In this document: one piece after another, positions 10,956-23,382 of the stretch
Numbering within the stretch: position 1 is the first letter of the stretch
Layout of the letters: every line of letters starts with the position of its first letter
From: Microplitis mediator
Lineage: Eukaryota > Arthropoda > Insecta > Hymenoptera > Braconidae
Reading direction: 5' to 3'
Length of the DNA: 64,000 nt
Assembly (NCBI RefSeq): GCF_029852145.1
Contig: NC_079979.1
Span: forward strand, 13,680,642 to 13,744,641
Program-made: the position numbers and the translations under genes
Notes under the pieces: model-generated
The model's database searches: none
Seen by the model: the letters and a program-made list of their open reading frames with translations, nothing else
What the model was told of the DNA's origin: nothing

Positions 10956-11160
10956 ATGAGTGTAAATGTGGCAGACATACGATAATTTTTTAATTCCATG
11001 TAAAAAAATTAAAGAATTAAAAACATAAAATTAAAAAAAATACATGCATTGAATTTTGAATTGTCTCAGTATGCATTTCTATACTTTTATTTTATAACCA
11101 TTTTAATTTTTTATTTCAAAATTTTAAAAATTGTCAGATGACCGCTAACTTTACAATCAT
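10956..11160. mobile_element. MITE, 205-bp family, with perfect TSD
   Basis: The ends ATGAGTGTAAATGTGGCAGAC and CCGCTAACTTTACAATCAT are inverted. GCATTTTT flanks both sides (10948-10955 and 11161-11168). Confidence 0.75.
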
Positions 11161-12869
11161 GCATTTTTTCAAATTTTCACCTGTCAAAATATATTTCATT
11201 TAATTCAAATAAATAAAATTTTAAAATATCTGCTTATTTATTCTACATAAATTTCCTTCATAAATCGATACCAACGTAAGTTATTTTAAAAATAATCTAT
11301 ACAACAAAAAAATTAAATCCACATATTTATTTATGTAATTGCTGATTTTTATATCAATCTGTCAATAAAATATATGAATATGATTACGACATTTCAAGGT
11401 CGTCTAATTGTTTCTGTAAAAGTGGGGGGTAGTCTGAGATTGACCTCAGAAAAAAAAATCATAATTTAAATTTACCGCGAATTATTTAAGTAATCGCACA
11501 TGCGCGCTTCACTTCTAATACACTCAAAAAAAAAAATTCACACACTTTTTCTTTCCTAACCATACATACCATAGTCCTTACCAGTCTTTACCTCCCAATC
11601 GTACCTATCATTAAATTAAGTACCTAATAGTAGTTTCAAATTAACCACGAGTTACTAAACAAATATTACTAATTATAAACAAAGGTACAGTAAAACAATT
11701 AATAAAAAATTAAAATAACATCATAAATACAAGTGATCTTTAAAATATATATCAGTGATCGGCTCTCTCCTTTCGCCTTTTCATCTACATTGTGCTCATC
11801 TCATTATACAGCATCTCTACCTACTAATATACATACATAAATTTCTCACCGTATTTATTTTTCATATAAATTTTTATTTAATCATCATAAATTTTTTTTT
11901 TAAAACTCTAGATATTTATGAAGATTAAAAAACATAAATAAAATAGTTGGAGTATAAAAATAAAAAAAAAGGCAATAACAAGTGTATTATCACTTATCGG
12001 ATGTTGGTGTGTATCATTCTCTTTTACATATTATACACCAACACTTGTCGAGGTTTTCTTTAAACAGTGGTGGTCGTACAGGGGCCAGGTCGGCCATTAT
12101 TTTTCGCGTCTATATCCACGAGTTATAGTAATATAGTTTCAACTGCGCGCGTTACTCAATTATTAAATAACACCCATTAATATTATCTTTGAATAATAAT
12201 TATTTACTGTACTGTTAATTTAAAACCGACATGATAAATAACAAATAAATATAATTGCTTTTAAATTTAAAATCGCTACGTGCTAAGAGCTAGATGATAT
12301 CGGTAAGATTATCACTAACATTTTAATTAATTTGATGATGGAAACACACGAGTACTGTTTACGCCCATTTCACATACACTTACAAGTACAATATACATTT
12401 ACATTTACATATATTTTAATATTTATATTTATTATAATTTAGTTACATTAAATTTTAATTAATTAATTTATTTTATTTGTCAATTCAGAATGCGGAAGAG
12501 AAGCAAAAGATCAAGCAGTGGCCAGTCAACCCGGTGCTAATTTTTAAAATAAATTTATTTTATTGAAAGTGATAAAGGAAGCTGCGATTGATGATTGATC
12601 ATTGATCAGTTAAGGGACGACGTTTGTTTTTAAACCAATAAAAAGCTTACTAATAGTTGGGGGTTACGCGTTTTGGACGCGGTGCCCAGAACGGGCGCAG
12701 ATGGGAGCTGGTTTTATAAATTTAAAGTGGGTGGTACAACCCACAGTTAAATATTTAATATCAACGGTACCTAAAGTATTAACGTTTGTTAATAATAAAA
12801 ATCTAGACCACCGAGTCTTTGGTATCATAAGTTGTACTGAATTGTTTAAACTCAATCAAGCTGGAATTG
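11161..12869. promoter_or_regulatory. Upstream region of the receptor kinase gene
   Basis: No coding frame is convincing. GC-richer patches at about 12060-12160 and 12490-12535 could hold the promoter or 5'UTR exons of the kinase gene that starts at 12870. A perfect inverted pair, TGTTGGTGTGTAT and ATACACCAACA, lies at about 12002-12048. The transcription start cannot be placed from sequence alone. Confidence 0.3.
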
Positions 12870-15800
12870 ATGGAGTTGGAGAATATCGTAGCCAATACCG
12901 TTTATCTCAAAGCACGAGAAGGTATTTATTTAATAGTATATTGGGTACGAAGGATGAAACAAGATGATTTTAGATGAGGGTGAAGGTTACTGACATCACC
13001 TGAAGTCTGAAATCGTATTTTATCCTGTACCACGCACTATATTTTTCATATTACTTGCATTGATACTGGGAGTTTTAATTTCTGGAGTCGAAACAGTCTA
13101 CTTTCTAACCGATAGCGCGGCGAAAAAATAATTTTATCCCAAGTAGCAGATTTCGGCTGTTCAATTTCAAAATACAGTAACTGTCATAAATAAAATGTTT
13201 GAAATATCAATTGAATTATATTCATAAGACTCCACTGGAACTAAAAATACTAAAATTACTCCCATACTGTGTTTTGAAATTGGGCAGCCAACTTGTGTTT
13301 ATGGCATCTATAAGATAAAAGTTTTGAAGCTGTTTTTTGATTATCGATAAGGCACCAAAATGTTGACAGCGGTAAGAAATTTATATCGTCGAAAAAAAAA
13401 ATTTGTTTAAAATACTTGGCACAAGTGACGACAAAAAGTAAATTACAAATAATGGCCAAATAAGTTATCTCAGCGATTCTTTAATTGAAAATGACTTATT
13501 TTGGACGGAAAAAAGAATAAAAATTTCCTGAATCTCAGGACCAATATCTGTATGTCTTATTTACATAAAAAAACTTGGCTTTGAGACAAAAAATATTTTT
13601 CTTGTCTTTTTAAAAGACATCTTTATGACATCTTAAAGTTGTCTTCGTGCTACTTGGGGTATTATAAATATGCAAATTTACATAATTTAGCAAAGAACAC
13701 AATGGCTTTTGATTAATTTAATCTTTTTTTTTATTGGAACTCATTATTTTTTTTATTTTCCTGGTATAAATATTTAGAGGACAAACAGAAATGTGGTTCT
13801 GACTGAGATAAAACTGAATCCGAAACTAATCTAGCGGCAGAAAGTGGTGTTTTTTCCTTAGTGAAGAAACTGATCAGTTTTTGTCAGCTTAATCGCATTT
13901 GTTTGAAATTGTTTTGTTTCGACTGGTATTGAAATTCGCAGTTTTAATCCAAATGATACGGAAATTTATTTGTTTACTTAATTAAATGCCACGTGGTTTT
14001 AATTGCAGGCGGTGGTGACAGTAATAAAGGTAAAAGTAAAAAATGGCGAAAGATACTCCAGTTTCCCCACATATCTCAATGTATTTATTTACGAGATAAA
14101 CTTGGTAAGTTTCACTGTCTCTGATTTCATTTTAAATATTTTACTTAGTGATGTTTAACGATTTTTTTTTTTTGTATTTTGTAGATATAAAGTTTAGCTA
14201 TGTTGTGGATCAACAACCAATAGGGCGACTGCTTTTCAGGCAATTTTGCCAAGATCTAAAACCTATTTATCATCGTTACAATCTCTTACTAGATGCCATT
14301 GAAAAATATGAAATTGAAATAGATGAAAATCGCACGGAATTAGCCAAAGATCTGTATGAACAGTATTTGAAGCATGAAGCTTCGGAGGTATCGGGTATTT
14401 TGAATGATTCGGTTATATCCCAGTGCGAGGAACGTCTAAGTTCTGGGGGTAAAGATTTATTTGTTCAAGTATCTTCAACAGTTAAAAATTATCTTGCCGG
14501 TGAACCTTTTTCGCAATTTCTCACGAGTTTCTACTTCTATAGGTAATTAATATTAATTTACTCACATTTAATATTTACGCTAAAATTGTACATAAACGTA
14601 AATATAACATGATAATGTATCTGAAGATCGGAACGTTTTTCGCGGAACGAAAACGAAAAGTAAATCTACTAGATCTAGATTTCTGAAATGTTTCGTACAG
14701 GTGCTAGTATGTCAGCTAAAAGTTGCAGGCCACCACTCCTATCACCTTTAAGCAGTCAAATTCCATATATTTTTTCATTTTCGTTTCCCGAAAAACGTTC
14801 CGATGCTCAGGTAAATATATAATATAATATAGTATGTTAGTGACGTGATTAGATATTTTTTATCTTTGTTGGGAAAGATGACAAAAAATCCCCAAAGAAA
14901 TTTATAAAAGTACAGTAATCATTAACTAAATTCGCTATCCTGTTCCTCGGCCCATAGTACCCATAGCTTTTTGATGACTGAGTTGTACTCAACAACCTCT
15001 TTGATCTTAAACTCGGTTTATTACAGACAAGACCAAATTGTTCCAGTATTTCTGGGGAGTAAATCTAGCCATTTATGGTTTTGTAGAAAAATGTAAAATC
15101 AGCAACTTGTCTTCTGTAGGAAAATTTACTGATCTTAAATTGATCATACACTTCTTCGACTTTCATATTTAATCCCTTAGAGCGCATATAGAATGTAATA
15201 TACTAAGGGTGTGCGAATCTTGTTCGAATCGAATATCGAAGAGTTCGAAAGATTAGAAATTTTTCCGAATTTTCAGTACATAATATGGTGACACGCTTAG
15301 ATATCCGTGGACAAAATATCCGCAAAAAAATATCTATTGACAAAATATCCATCAGACAAAATATACGCGGACAAAAAATCTGTAGACAGAATATCCGTAA
15401 AAAAATTCAATTATTACGTCAATTTTTAGGATATTCTGTTTATAGATATTTTATTGTACACACAAAAAATTCGTGAAAAAAGAGCGCTATCTTTCACACA
15501 ATTTTATGTATGTATCATTCATATGTATTTTCGCATGAAGTATTTAATGAATCAAATGATAAATGTTTATAAAATATGATTTTAATAACTTTCTTCTACT
15601 GTTATTTTAACTATGAAAATGTTGATCTAATGAATTCATATCTTTGGTATACCCATTTTCAGCATATTCTATCCGCAGATATTTTATTCATCGGATGTTA
15701 TTTCCGCAGATATTTTGTTGTGTGGTTATTTTGTCTGCGGATATTTTGTTACGCAACGCATGATATTATTGCATCTGAAAAATATAGTACTTATGGCTTT

Positions 15801-17527
15801 ATTAAATTGAAAAACTATTATATTATTTATACTTGTACCTGAAAATAGTCCATTTGATCATAAACTCAATGAACGTAAGATTTAAAAAAGTTCGAACAAT
15901 TTAAACTACTCTAATAGTTCAAACTATTCGAATCTTTCGGATAATTCGAAGTTTCGAGTATTCGCACACCCCTATAATATACTTGTAGAGTTTAATGTGT
16001 GTTTTTTCCTCCTTGTCGACAAGAATATTGATGTAGGATGACCAAATTTATTTAATGGTATTATAATTAATTTATAGGTACCTACAATGGAAGTGGTTAG
16101 AAGCCCAGCCAGTAACTTACAAAACTTTCCGAATGTACAGAGTGCTAGGAAAAGGTGGATTTGGAGAAGTATGTGCTTGTCAAGTACGAGCAACTGGAAA
16201 AATGTACGCATGCAAAAAATTAGAAAAAAAACGCATAAAAAAACGCAGAGGCGAGTCCATGGTGTTGATAGAAAAAAACATATTACAAAAAATAAATTCA
16301 AAGTTTGTAGTGTCACTGGCGTACGCATACGAAACAAAAGATGCACTCTGTCTTGTATTAACAATAATGAATGGCGGTGATCTTAAATTTCATATATACA
16401 ATATGGGTGGTGATCCGGGTTTCGATATAAATAGAGCGAGATTTTATGCCGCTGAAGTGGTTTGTGGTCTTGAGCATCTCCATCTTCAGGGCATTGTTTA
16501 CCGTGATTGTAAACCCGAGAACATTCTTCTCGATGACCATGGACACGTGAGGATATCGGATCTGGGATTGGCGGTTGAAATATCTGAAGGTGATATGGTG
16601 CGCGGTCGAGTGGGTACTGTTGGTTATATGGCGCCAGAAGTTATTGACAATGAAAAGTACACCTTTTCACCTGACTGGTTCAGCTTCGGTTGTCTTGTTT
16701 ACGAGATGATCGAAGGTCAAGCACCTTTTAGAGCTCGAAAAGAAAAAGTTAAACGTGAAGAAGTTGATCGACGTGTAAAAGAAGATCAAGAAAAATACTC
16801 GCACAAATTTACAGATGATGCTAAAAATTTGTGCCAACAATTGTTGAAAAAAAGTCCAAAGACTCGGTTGGGATGCAAATGCGGTAGATATGGTGCGAAG
16901 GAAGTTAAACTTGATAGCTTTTTTCAGTGTTTGAATTGGAAAAGAGTTGAGGCTGGTATGTGGGAACCACCGTTTGTACCGGATGTAAGTATTCATTAGT
17001 CATTGTTTAAATTTAGATTATTATTTATAGTAATGTAATAAATATTTTATAGCCTCATGCAGTTTACGCTAAAGATGTATTGGATATTGAACAGTTTTCA
17101 ACTGTGAAAGGCGTTAATTTAGATGCAACAGATGATACATTTTACAGTCAATTTAATACTGGTAGTGTTTCAATACCATGGCAAAATGAGGTAATACTAT
17201 TAAGTAATTCAATCAATGGATAAATTGATTATAATAATCAATAGTTTAAATTGTGTTAGAATGATAATGAATTAAATAAGGTTTTGTATTTAATTATTAT
17301 AGATGATTGAGACTGAATGCTACAAAGAGCTTAATGTACTCGGGCCAAATTGTACACCGACGCCAGATTTATTAATAAATAATCCACTTACAAATAATGA
17401 CAGCCATGGGTGCTTTCCCTTTAGAAGAAAAAAAAAACAAAATGCAAGAACAAGACAGATACCAATATCCGATGGACATTTACTTGAATTATCCCAGAGT
17501 CAAGGATCTGAATTACCAGCTAGCTGA
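12870..17527 (+). CDS. Gprk2: G protein-coupled receptor kinase, GRK4/5/6 type
   Basis: Six exons join in phase: 12870-12921, 14009-14104, 14185-14542, 16078-16984, 17053-17190 and 17303-17527, giving 591 residues. The start MELENIVANTVYLKAREG matches the family's receptor-sensing N-terminal helix. A basic patch (KGKSKKWRKILQFPH) follows, then the RGS-homology region (about 53-170) and the kinase domain (about 186-450) with glycine loop GKGGFGEV, catalytic Lys in MYACKK, catalytic loop YRDCKPEN, the GRK-type DLG in place of DFG, and GYMAPEV. The AGC tail carries VLDIEQFSTVKGVNL and SIPWQNE. It phosphorylates activated GPCRs at the plasma membrane; in flies Gprk2 also acts on Smoothened. Oddities are Cys for the usual Leu in YRDLKP and PDWFSFG for PDYWGLG. 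A hAT-like element, an unrelated MITE and another repeat occupy the introns. Confidence 0.93.
13138..13658. mobile_element. CCCAAGTAGC-ended element (copy 1), kinase intron 1
   Basis: The inverted ends CCCAAGTAGC and GCTACTTGGG enclose 521 bp. The interior shares GGCATCTATAAGAT, GATAAGGCACCAA.ATGTTGACA and TTTTAAAAGACAT with copies at 33341 and 47735. No transposase frame is present. Confidence 0.7.
14619..14812. mobile_element. Short MITE in kinase intron 3 (CCTGAAGATCG ends)
   Basis: CTGAAGATCGGAACGTTTTT and AAAAACGTTCCGATGCTCAG are inverted ends. A longer relative is at 18394-18839, with the shared core ATCTACT.GATCTAGATTT.TGAAATGTTTCG. Confidence 0.7.
15204..15974. mobile_element. hAT-like element in kinase intron 3, perfect 8-bp TSD
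   Basis: The ends TAAGGGTGTGCGAATC and ATTCGCACACCCCTA are inverted, and TAATATAC is duplicated exactly at 15196-15203 and 15975-15982. The subterminal region is rich in TTCGAA words. It contains a second inverted-repeat insert (15288-15761). Its right end lies about 100 bp before the acceptor of kinase exon 4. Confidence 0.85.
15288..15761. repeat. Nested insert with repeated ACAAAATATCCGC words
   Basis: Several direct copies of ACAAAATATCCGC-like words at 15310-15405 face inverted copies (GCGGATATTTTGT) at 15670-15750. This arrangement of subterminal repeats suggests transposase-binding sites of a different element. Confidence 0.6.
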
Positions 17528-17942
17528 TAATCGTAAATTTTATAACTATTTAATATAAATAAGCACAAAATTATTATTTTAAATTAACGCACTTTTTCTA
17601 TACTGTAAAAGTTTTATTTATTTAGCTGTTTACTTGCTAAATTTATTCAAAAATATTTTATTTAACTCGATATTTACTAATAATTATATTATTAATAGTA
17701 ATCAATAATAATAATATTAATAAAATTAATTATTGGTAATATTAACAATAATAATAATAATACAAATTATAAATACAAATATATTAATACCAAATAAATA
17801 TGTCCCGGCTAAATCGCACATTTATAATCGATAAATAAAACGTGTTTAATATTTAAATTATTATAAATTTAAAATTATAACGCACGATATTCTCACGTTC
17901 ATTTATAAATAACAGTAAAAATTAATAAAACAAATAATTACT

Positions 17943-19511
17943 ACACGGAAAAAAAATAAATAGTACAGGTTACTGTTCTGTGCAGTAATCGACAATAATT
18001 ATAGAGAAAAATACATTTTAATATGACTGATTGATATTAGAACAGGAGTAAGTAATTGCTCAACACATACTATTACTTTTTAAACAGTAGCCAGTGATGT
18101 GCTACACAGTACATGAAATATATGACTCGTTACTGTTAAAATAGTCGTCGTTCATAGTTCAAAAGTATACAAACCTCTCAGTACAGCTTTTGTTGCTGTA
18201 TAGAATACGAGAGCTTACTATTTAGTGACAGGAATGATTACTAAGATCTCGTAGTTCTCATTAACCTCCAGAATAGTACTCAGTCCTGTTCTGACATTAA
18301 CTATTATTAAATTCATATGTGTCTCTAGTGTCAAGAATATCAAAGACACATATTAAGTTAGTAACTGTTCATATCAGAACAGGACTGAGTATGTACCTGA
18401 AGATCGTAACGTTTTTCGTGGAACGAAAATAAAAAAACATAACAGGGGTTATCAGATATTTTCGGCTGAGTTTTTTTCAGAAACAAAATCTCTAAATACA
18501 AAATACAGACCGCACATTGATGCACTATTGTTTAATCTAGCGAAGTGCGCTTAAATTGTTTGACAATATTCGTTTGTTTAAGAGAAAAACTCGGCCAAAG
18601 TTTCCATTTACTGCACAAATACAACAAAGATAGATAGTGCCGTTCGTGGACTAGAGTGTAATAGAGAGAGAAGTACGAACCCCTGATAATGAAAAGTTAA
18701 AAATCTACTGGATCTAGATTTTTGAAATGTTTCGCATAGGTGCTAGTGTGTCAGCCGAAAATTGCAGCCACTTAGGCAGTCAAATTGCTTACATTTTTTT
18801 CATTTTCCTTGCGTGTAAAACGTTACGCTCTTCAGGTACACTCAGTCCTGTTCTGACATGAACAATTACTAACTTAATATGTGTCTTTAATATTCTTGAC
18901 ACTAGAGACACATATGAATTTAGTAATAGTTAATGTCAAAACAGGACTGAGTACTGTTCTGGTTGTTAATGAGTACGAGATCTAAGTTATCATTCCTGTC
19001 ACTAAATAGTAAGCTCTCGTATTCTATACAGCAACAAAAGCTGTACTGAGAGGTTTGTATACTTTTGAAATATGACCGACGACTATTTTAAAAGTAACCA
19101 ATCATATGTTTCATGTACTATGTAGCACAGCACTGGTTACTGTTTAAAAAGTAACATTAATTTATTTAATGCCGTAAGATGGACGGTGGAGTCGAATTAG
19201 ATATTTGCGATTTCCGACGTCGAAAAGCGAAAAATAATCATGGAAATGGATAAGGAAAATCCATGATTGTCCTCATTCATTCTCAGCAAATGATTCAAGT
19301 TTCGTACTTGCAAGTATTAAATTTCTTATTTATTGTTTCGAATATAATTTTTTTTTTTATTTACTCTCGTATTTATTGATAATAGTACGTGTTTAGCAAT
19401 GACTTACTCTTGTTCTAATATGAATCAGTCATATTAAAATTTATTTTTCTCTACATTTTTTGTCTATACTACGCAGAACAGTAACCAGTACTATTTATTT
19501 TTTTCCGTGTA
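17943..19511. mobile_element. Foldback element 3' of the kinase gene
   Basis: The ends TACACGGAAAAAAAATAAAT and ATTTATTTTTTTCCGTGTA are inverted. The whole left arm (about 17943-18393) recurs inverted at about 18840-19511, including CAACAAAAGCTGTACTGAGA and the GAACAGGACTGAGTA repeat, apart from a unique insert at about 19155-19400. Between the arms lies a separate MITE (18394-18839). Confidence 0.75.
18394..18839. mobile_element. MITE nested in the foldback element
   Basis: TACCTGAAGATCGTAACGTT and AACGTTACGCTCTTCAGGTA are inverted ends, and the core is shared with 14619-14812. A further insert of about 250 bp bounded by AGGGGTTATCAGA and CCCCTGATAA (about 18441-18690) makes this copy longer. 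Confidence 0.7.
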
Positions 19512-20857
19512 TGCATTAAACTAATTTATATAGACAAAAAAATTAAACAGTAGCATTTTATAAAAAAATAAAAAAGCTACTGATTTTTAATTGATAGTGT
19601 CGAAAGGCTCAAAAAAAAATTGATTATAAATATTATGATAAATTAAACCTGTAATTATTGTGTAAATTTTATTTTTTACTATTGTTAAATTTTTTAAATC
19701 ATTCCATTTTTTTACGATATTTGTTATTTATCGTTGTTATTAATTTGTTTTTTCTCTCGATGTAGCGTGACAGTTAAACTGACGAATTCCATAGGAATTA
19801 TTATTATTATCTTTAAGTAACATTGTAGATTTATTAAATATTTATTAGTTTCGTAATTATTTATACCGATAAGGAAATAAATATTTTATTATTTCAACAA
19901 ACAATTAATTGATAATATAAAAATAGAGGTAAAGAATAAAAGACGAGACGGTAAACCGTTAAGAATTTCAACCGTCCGTTTTAATAAAAAAAAAATAAAC
20001 AATTCGTAATTATAGTGAATTATAATTGGTTGCGTAAAAAACAATTAGTTATTGATTTGGATCACATGAAATAGGCGTACCGAACAAATTAAATAAATAT
20101 AAAAAAAAAAAAATAATAAACTAGCATTGCAATTAAACTACTCGAGGGATTTATAAACAATTATGGTCTCCGTGAGACTTTTGTGTTATGGCCTATTTGC
20201 GTATTAATTTTTTACGCATTTTTTTAAATCTTTACTTTTTTAAAGATAAAAAATTATTATTAAATATGATAATTAAAAATAATTCATTCAAAATTATTAA
20301 ATGAATCAAATATACGATTCAACTAGTCACAGTATGTATGTGCATTATACTCATTAAAGTAAATATAAATAATTGCCCCACGTGCACTAATCACTGAACC
20401 AACAGTGCAAGCAATCACTTATTATATAACAACAAATATAATGATGATTGTCTTTAAAGGATAACAATAATAATATTAATAATAATAATAAAATAAAAAA
20501 TAAATATGCTGGAGTGCATCCAAGGTGATTGGAATCACAATTTTTATTAATAAATATATTCAAACCAATTACTTATTGATGTCAATACAAACCAAATAAT
20601 TTCTTGTAATTATTACGCTCTTTCAATAGTTTATACTCGAAGAAAAATACATTCATCATCGTAATTCTATGTTCGATAAAAAAAAAAAATGGTAAGACGT
20701 GATCGTATAAAATATTTTTTTTTTTTGTATTTATTAATTTTTTTTTTTAAATTAAATATGATTGTATTTAATGTTGATCATTGATCGTATAAAATAAATT
20801 ATTTATGAACAAAATAATTACGTTTAAATTTTTAAAAATTTAGTTACAAATAAAATA
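19512..20857. other. AT-rich intergenic spacer
   Basis: No gene or repeat boundary is recognised. It is rich in A/T homopolymers and AATAAT runs. Confidence 0.5.
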
Positions 20858-21980
20858 ATGATTGTGAATGTAGAAGACATCAGACAAATTTAAAATAAAT
20901 AGAGTAAATAATTAAAAAATAATATTTATAAAAAATACATTCAAAGTAAAAGCCCCTATACCCGCTCAGTACCATTAGTCGCTCACTTTAACTATTTAAT
21001 GCGTTTTTTATAATTTTTATGAAAAAAAATTTCAACTAAAAAAATTATTATTGATATATTATTATTTGTGAATCTAAATATATTAAAACATGTATTAAAT
21101 TATTTGATAATAGGTTATAAATTTAAATTAAGTGACTCTTCAAAATCGCGCTCAGTCGGGAAGTTTTTACTTTTACGTTCGTTCGTTAGATTAAATTTAG
21201 ACTACGTCAAATTTTTTAAGAATTGTTATAACTATATCTTATTAAATACATTTTTAAAATTCATGAAGTTTTATATTATGAAAGAATAAAGTAGTATAAT
21301 TTATAAATTACTTTCCAAATCAATAAACTTATCATAGTTTAATTGATATTGTCTTTGAGCGATTATAGGGCCATATGTTGATCGAGTAATGGTACATCAC
21401 AGCTTTTAGTGAGCGACTATGGCTACACTCAAGGACCTTATTTAAAAAATTAATAATAATTAATTATCAACATTATTCTCCAAACTAAAATTTTATTCTA
21501 ATACTTAAGGGATAACGGTAACCGATTTTCAATTCAATTTTATTTACGGACAAACACTAGAAATCTAAAATAGAGAGTCTTTAGCGTTTTTTCAAACTTT
21601 AACAGAGGGCTAGAAATTTCGTATTTTCAAAAATTTGAATTCGTTTCCGAGAAAAATTGTTTTAAAATTCTCATTTACTTAACAAGTGCAACAAAAATAG
21701 TCCCGTTTATTTTTCTGAGTTTGAGAAAGAGGTCCGATAGCGTATCCCCTTAAAACTGCAAAAAATGACTATAAAAAAAAAATAGTTTTTCATTTTATTT
21801 ATTAATTTATATCGAGTGATTTAATCTCACTCCAATGAAAAGTGAGCGGGTATAGGGCCTTTTACTTTAGTAATTTTTTAATTTTTTAAATGCGCATTTT
21901 TAAAAAATTTTTTTATTAATTATTTACTCTATTTATTAATAATTTTATATTTCTCTGATGTCTGCTATATTCATACTCAT
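20858..21980. mobile_element. MITE of the 205-bp family enlarged by a nested element
   Basis: The outer ends ATGATTGTGAATGTAGAAGAC and GTCTGCTATATTCATACTCAT belong to the 205-bp family. The middle (20944-21868) is a separate insert whose ends AAGTAAAAGCCCCTATACCC and GGGTATAGGGCCTTTTACTT are inverted. Confidence 0.7.
20944..21868. mobile_element. Nested element with CCCTATACCCGCTCA ends
   Basis: The inverted termini include CCCTATACCCGCTCA and TGAGCGGGTATAGGG. A second inner pair (AGTCGCTCAC near 20978, GTGAGCGACTATGG near 21408) is present. No transposase frame is present; the 73-codon frame at 21068 has no family features. Confidence 0.6.
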
Positions 21981-23382
21981 GTTAAATAAATTATTTGATT
22001 AAAAAAAAAAAAAAATTTTTGTATACTTTATGATTAAATCTGTCCATTTTTTATCAGCCATAAAAACATGTAATTTTGAATTAAGTTATGTCATTTTATG
22101 TAAAATAAATTTCTATGATTTTAATTAATAGGAAGGATAATAAATATGATAAAATAATAATAAGTGTCAACAAATAAAAAAAAAAACATTCATCAGATAT
22201 TTTATTGATATTGATATTAATTTTAATTCCATTTTTTTTTCTCTTTTTTTTTACATATATATGCATTATTTTTTGCCGGACGAAAGTCAACACCAAACAA
22301 TGAGGTAGTATATGTATTATATATATATTATATACACAATATATTGTCAATTATTTTTTAAAAATTTTTAATAGATTATCGCTTTTGTTCAGATCCTAAA
22401 TTATTAATACATTTACTGATCCACTTGTTTTTTTTTTATTTTTAAAAGTAAAATTATTTTGTTGTAAACAAAAGCTGATAAAAAAAAAAAAAAAAAACAC
22501 TACAATAAGATTTATAAAATTTAGTGATAATTTCTCGTCTTTAAGATAAATTATTGTCGCATAACAGTCATATCATTATAATTTCTATAATTATAATTAT
22601 GATGATGAAATTTAAAGACGGAATTTAAAATAAAAAATACCTACGCACGTATTGTTTATTATTTATATAAATTAAGAACTGATTTACAAGAATATACTTT
22701 GTAGGCACTGTCTAAAATTCTAAATGATTTTTTTTCTCACTCATTCTCGCTCATCATTTTCTATTTTTATTTCTATAGATCAATCAGATAAAAAATATTC
22801 ATTTTTTAGTTTATTTTTTTAAAAAAATAACAATAACGATATGTGTTAATATGATGAACTCTGAAATAGATAAGTAGTATATTGTTCAAATATATCAACA
22901 GAAATATATAAATGATATACACATACATTTAATCGCCTCTTTCGCATGATGGACTTTCTTAATTCTGTTTTGCTGGCAGTCAATTTTCATTATATGTATT
23001 ATTGTTATTTTTTTTTTGCTTTGTTTTGTTTTTATCTGAGTAATTGTAATTGTAACTTTAATTAGAACACTTAAAAATACGTTCATAATCTCATAAATTT
23101 ATGCGTTTTAAGATGAAGTGATTTAACATACTTGTTATTTAACATTTCCTTACAATATATCACTTCGTCAGTCAATACAATTAAATAAAATAAAGTATTT
23201 ATCATTATTATTATTATAAAATTAATTATTTAAAAAGCACAGGCTGCTATTAATACCAATCGTTCGACAAATAAATATAGATGGCTGGTATTTTCTATCT
23301 ATCGAATGATTTTTAATGTATTGTTGATGTATAATTAAGCTCATAAGTAATTAAAAAAATATATCGCTAAATACATTGCCTG
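21981..23382. other. AT-rich intergenic spacer
   Basis: No gene is recognised. The sequence is dominated by A/T runs and short ATAT tracts, for example near 22250-22340. Confidence 0.5.

Noticed and set aside
12701..12967. 88-codon frame overlapping the kinase start
   Set aside because: It is out of frame with the recognised MELENIVANTV start and has no family features.
15972..16996. Minus-strand frames opposite the kinase exon
   Set aside because: They are shadows of the GRK catalytic exon in other frames.
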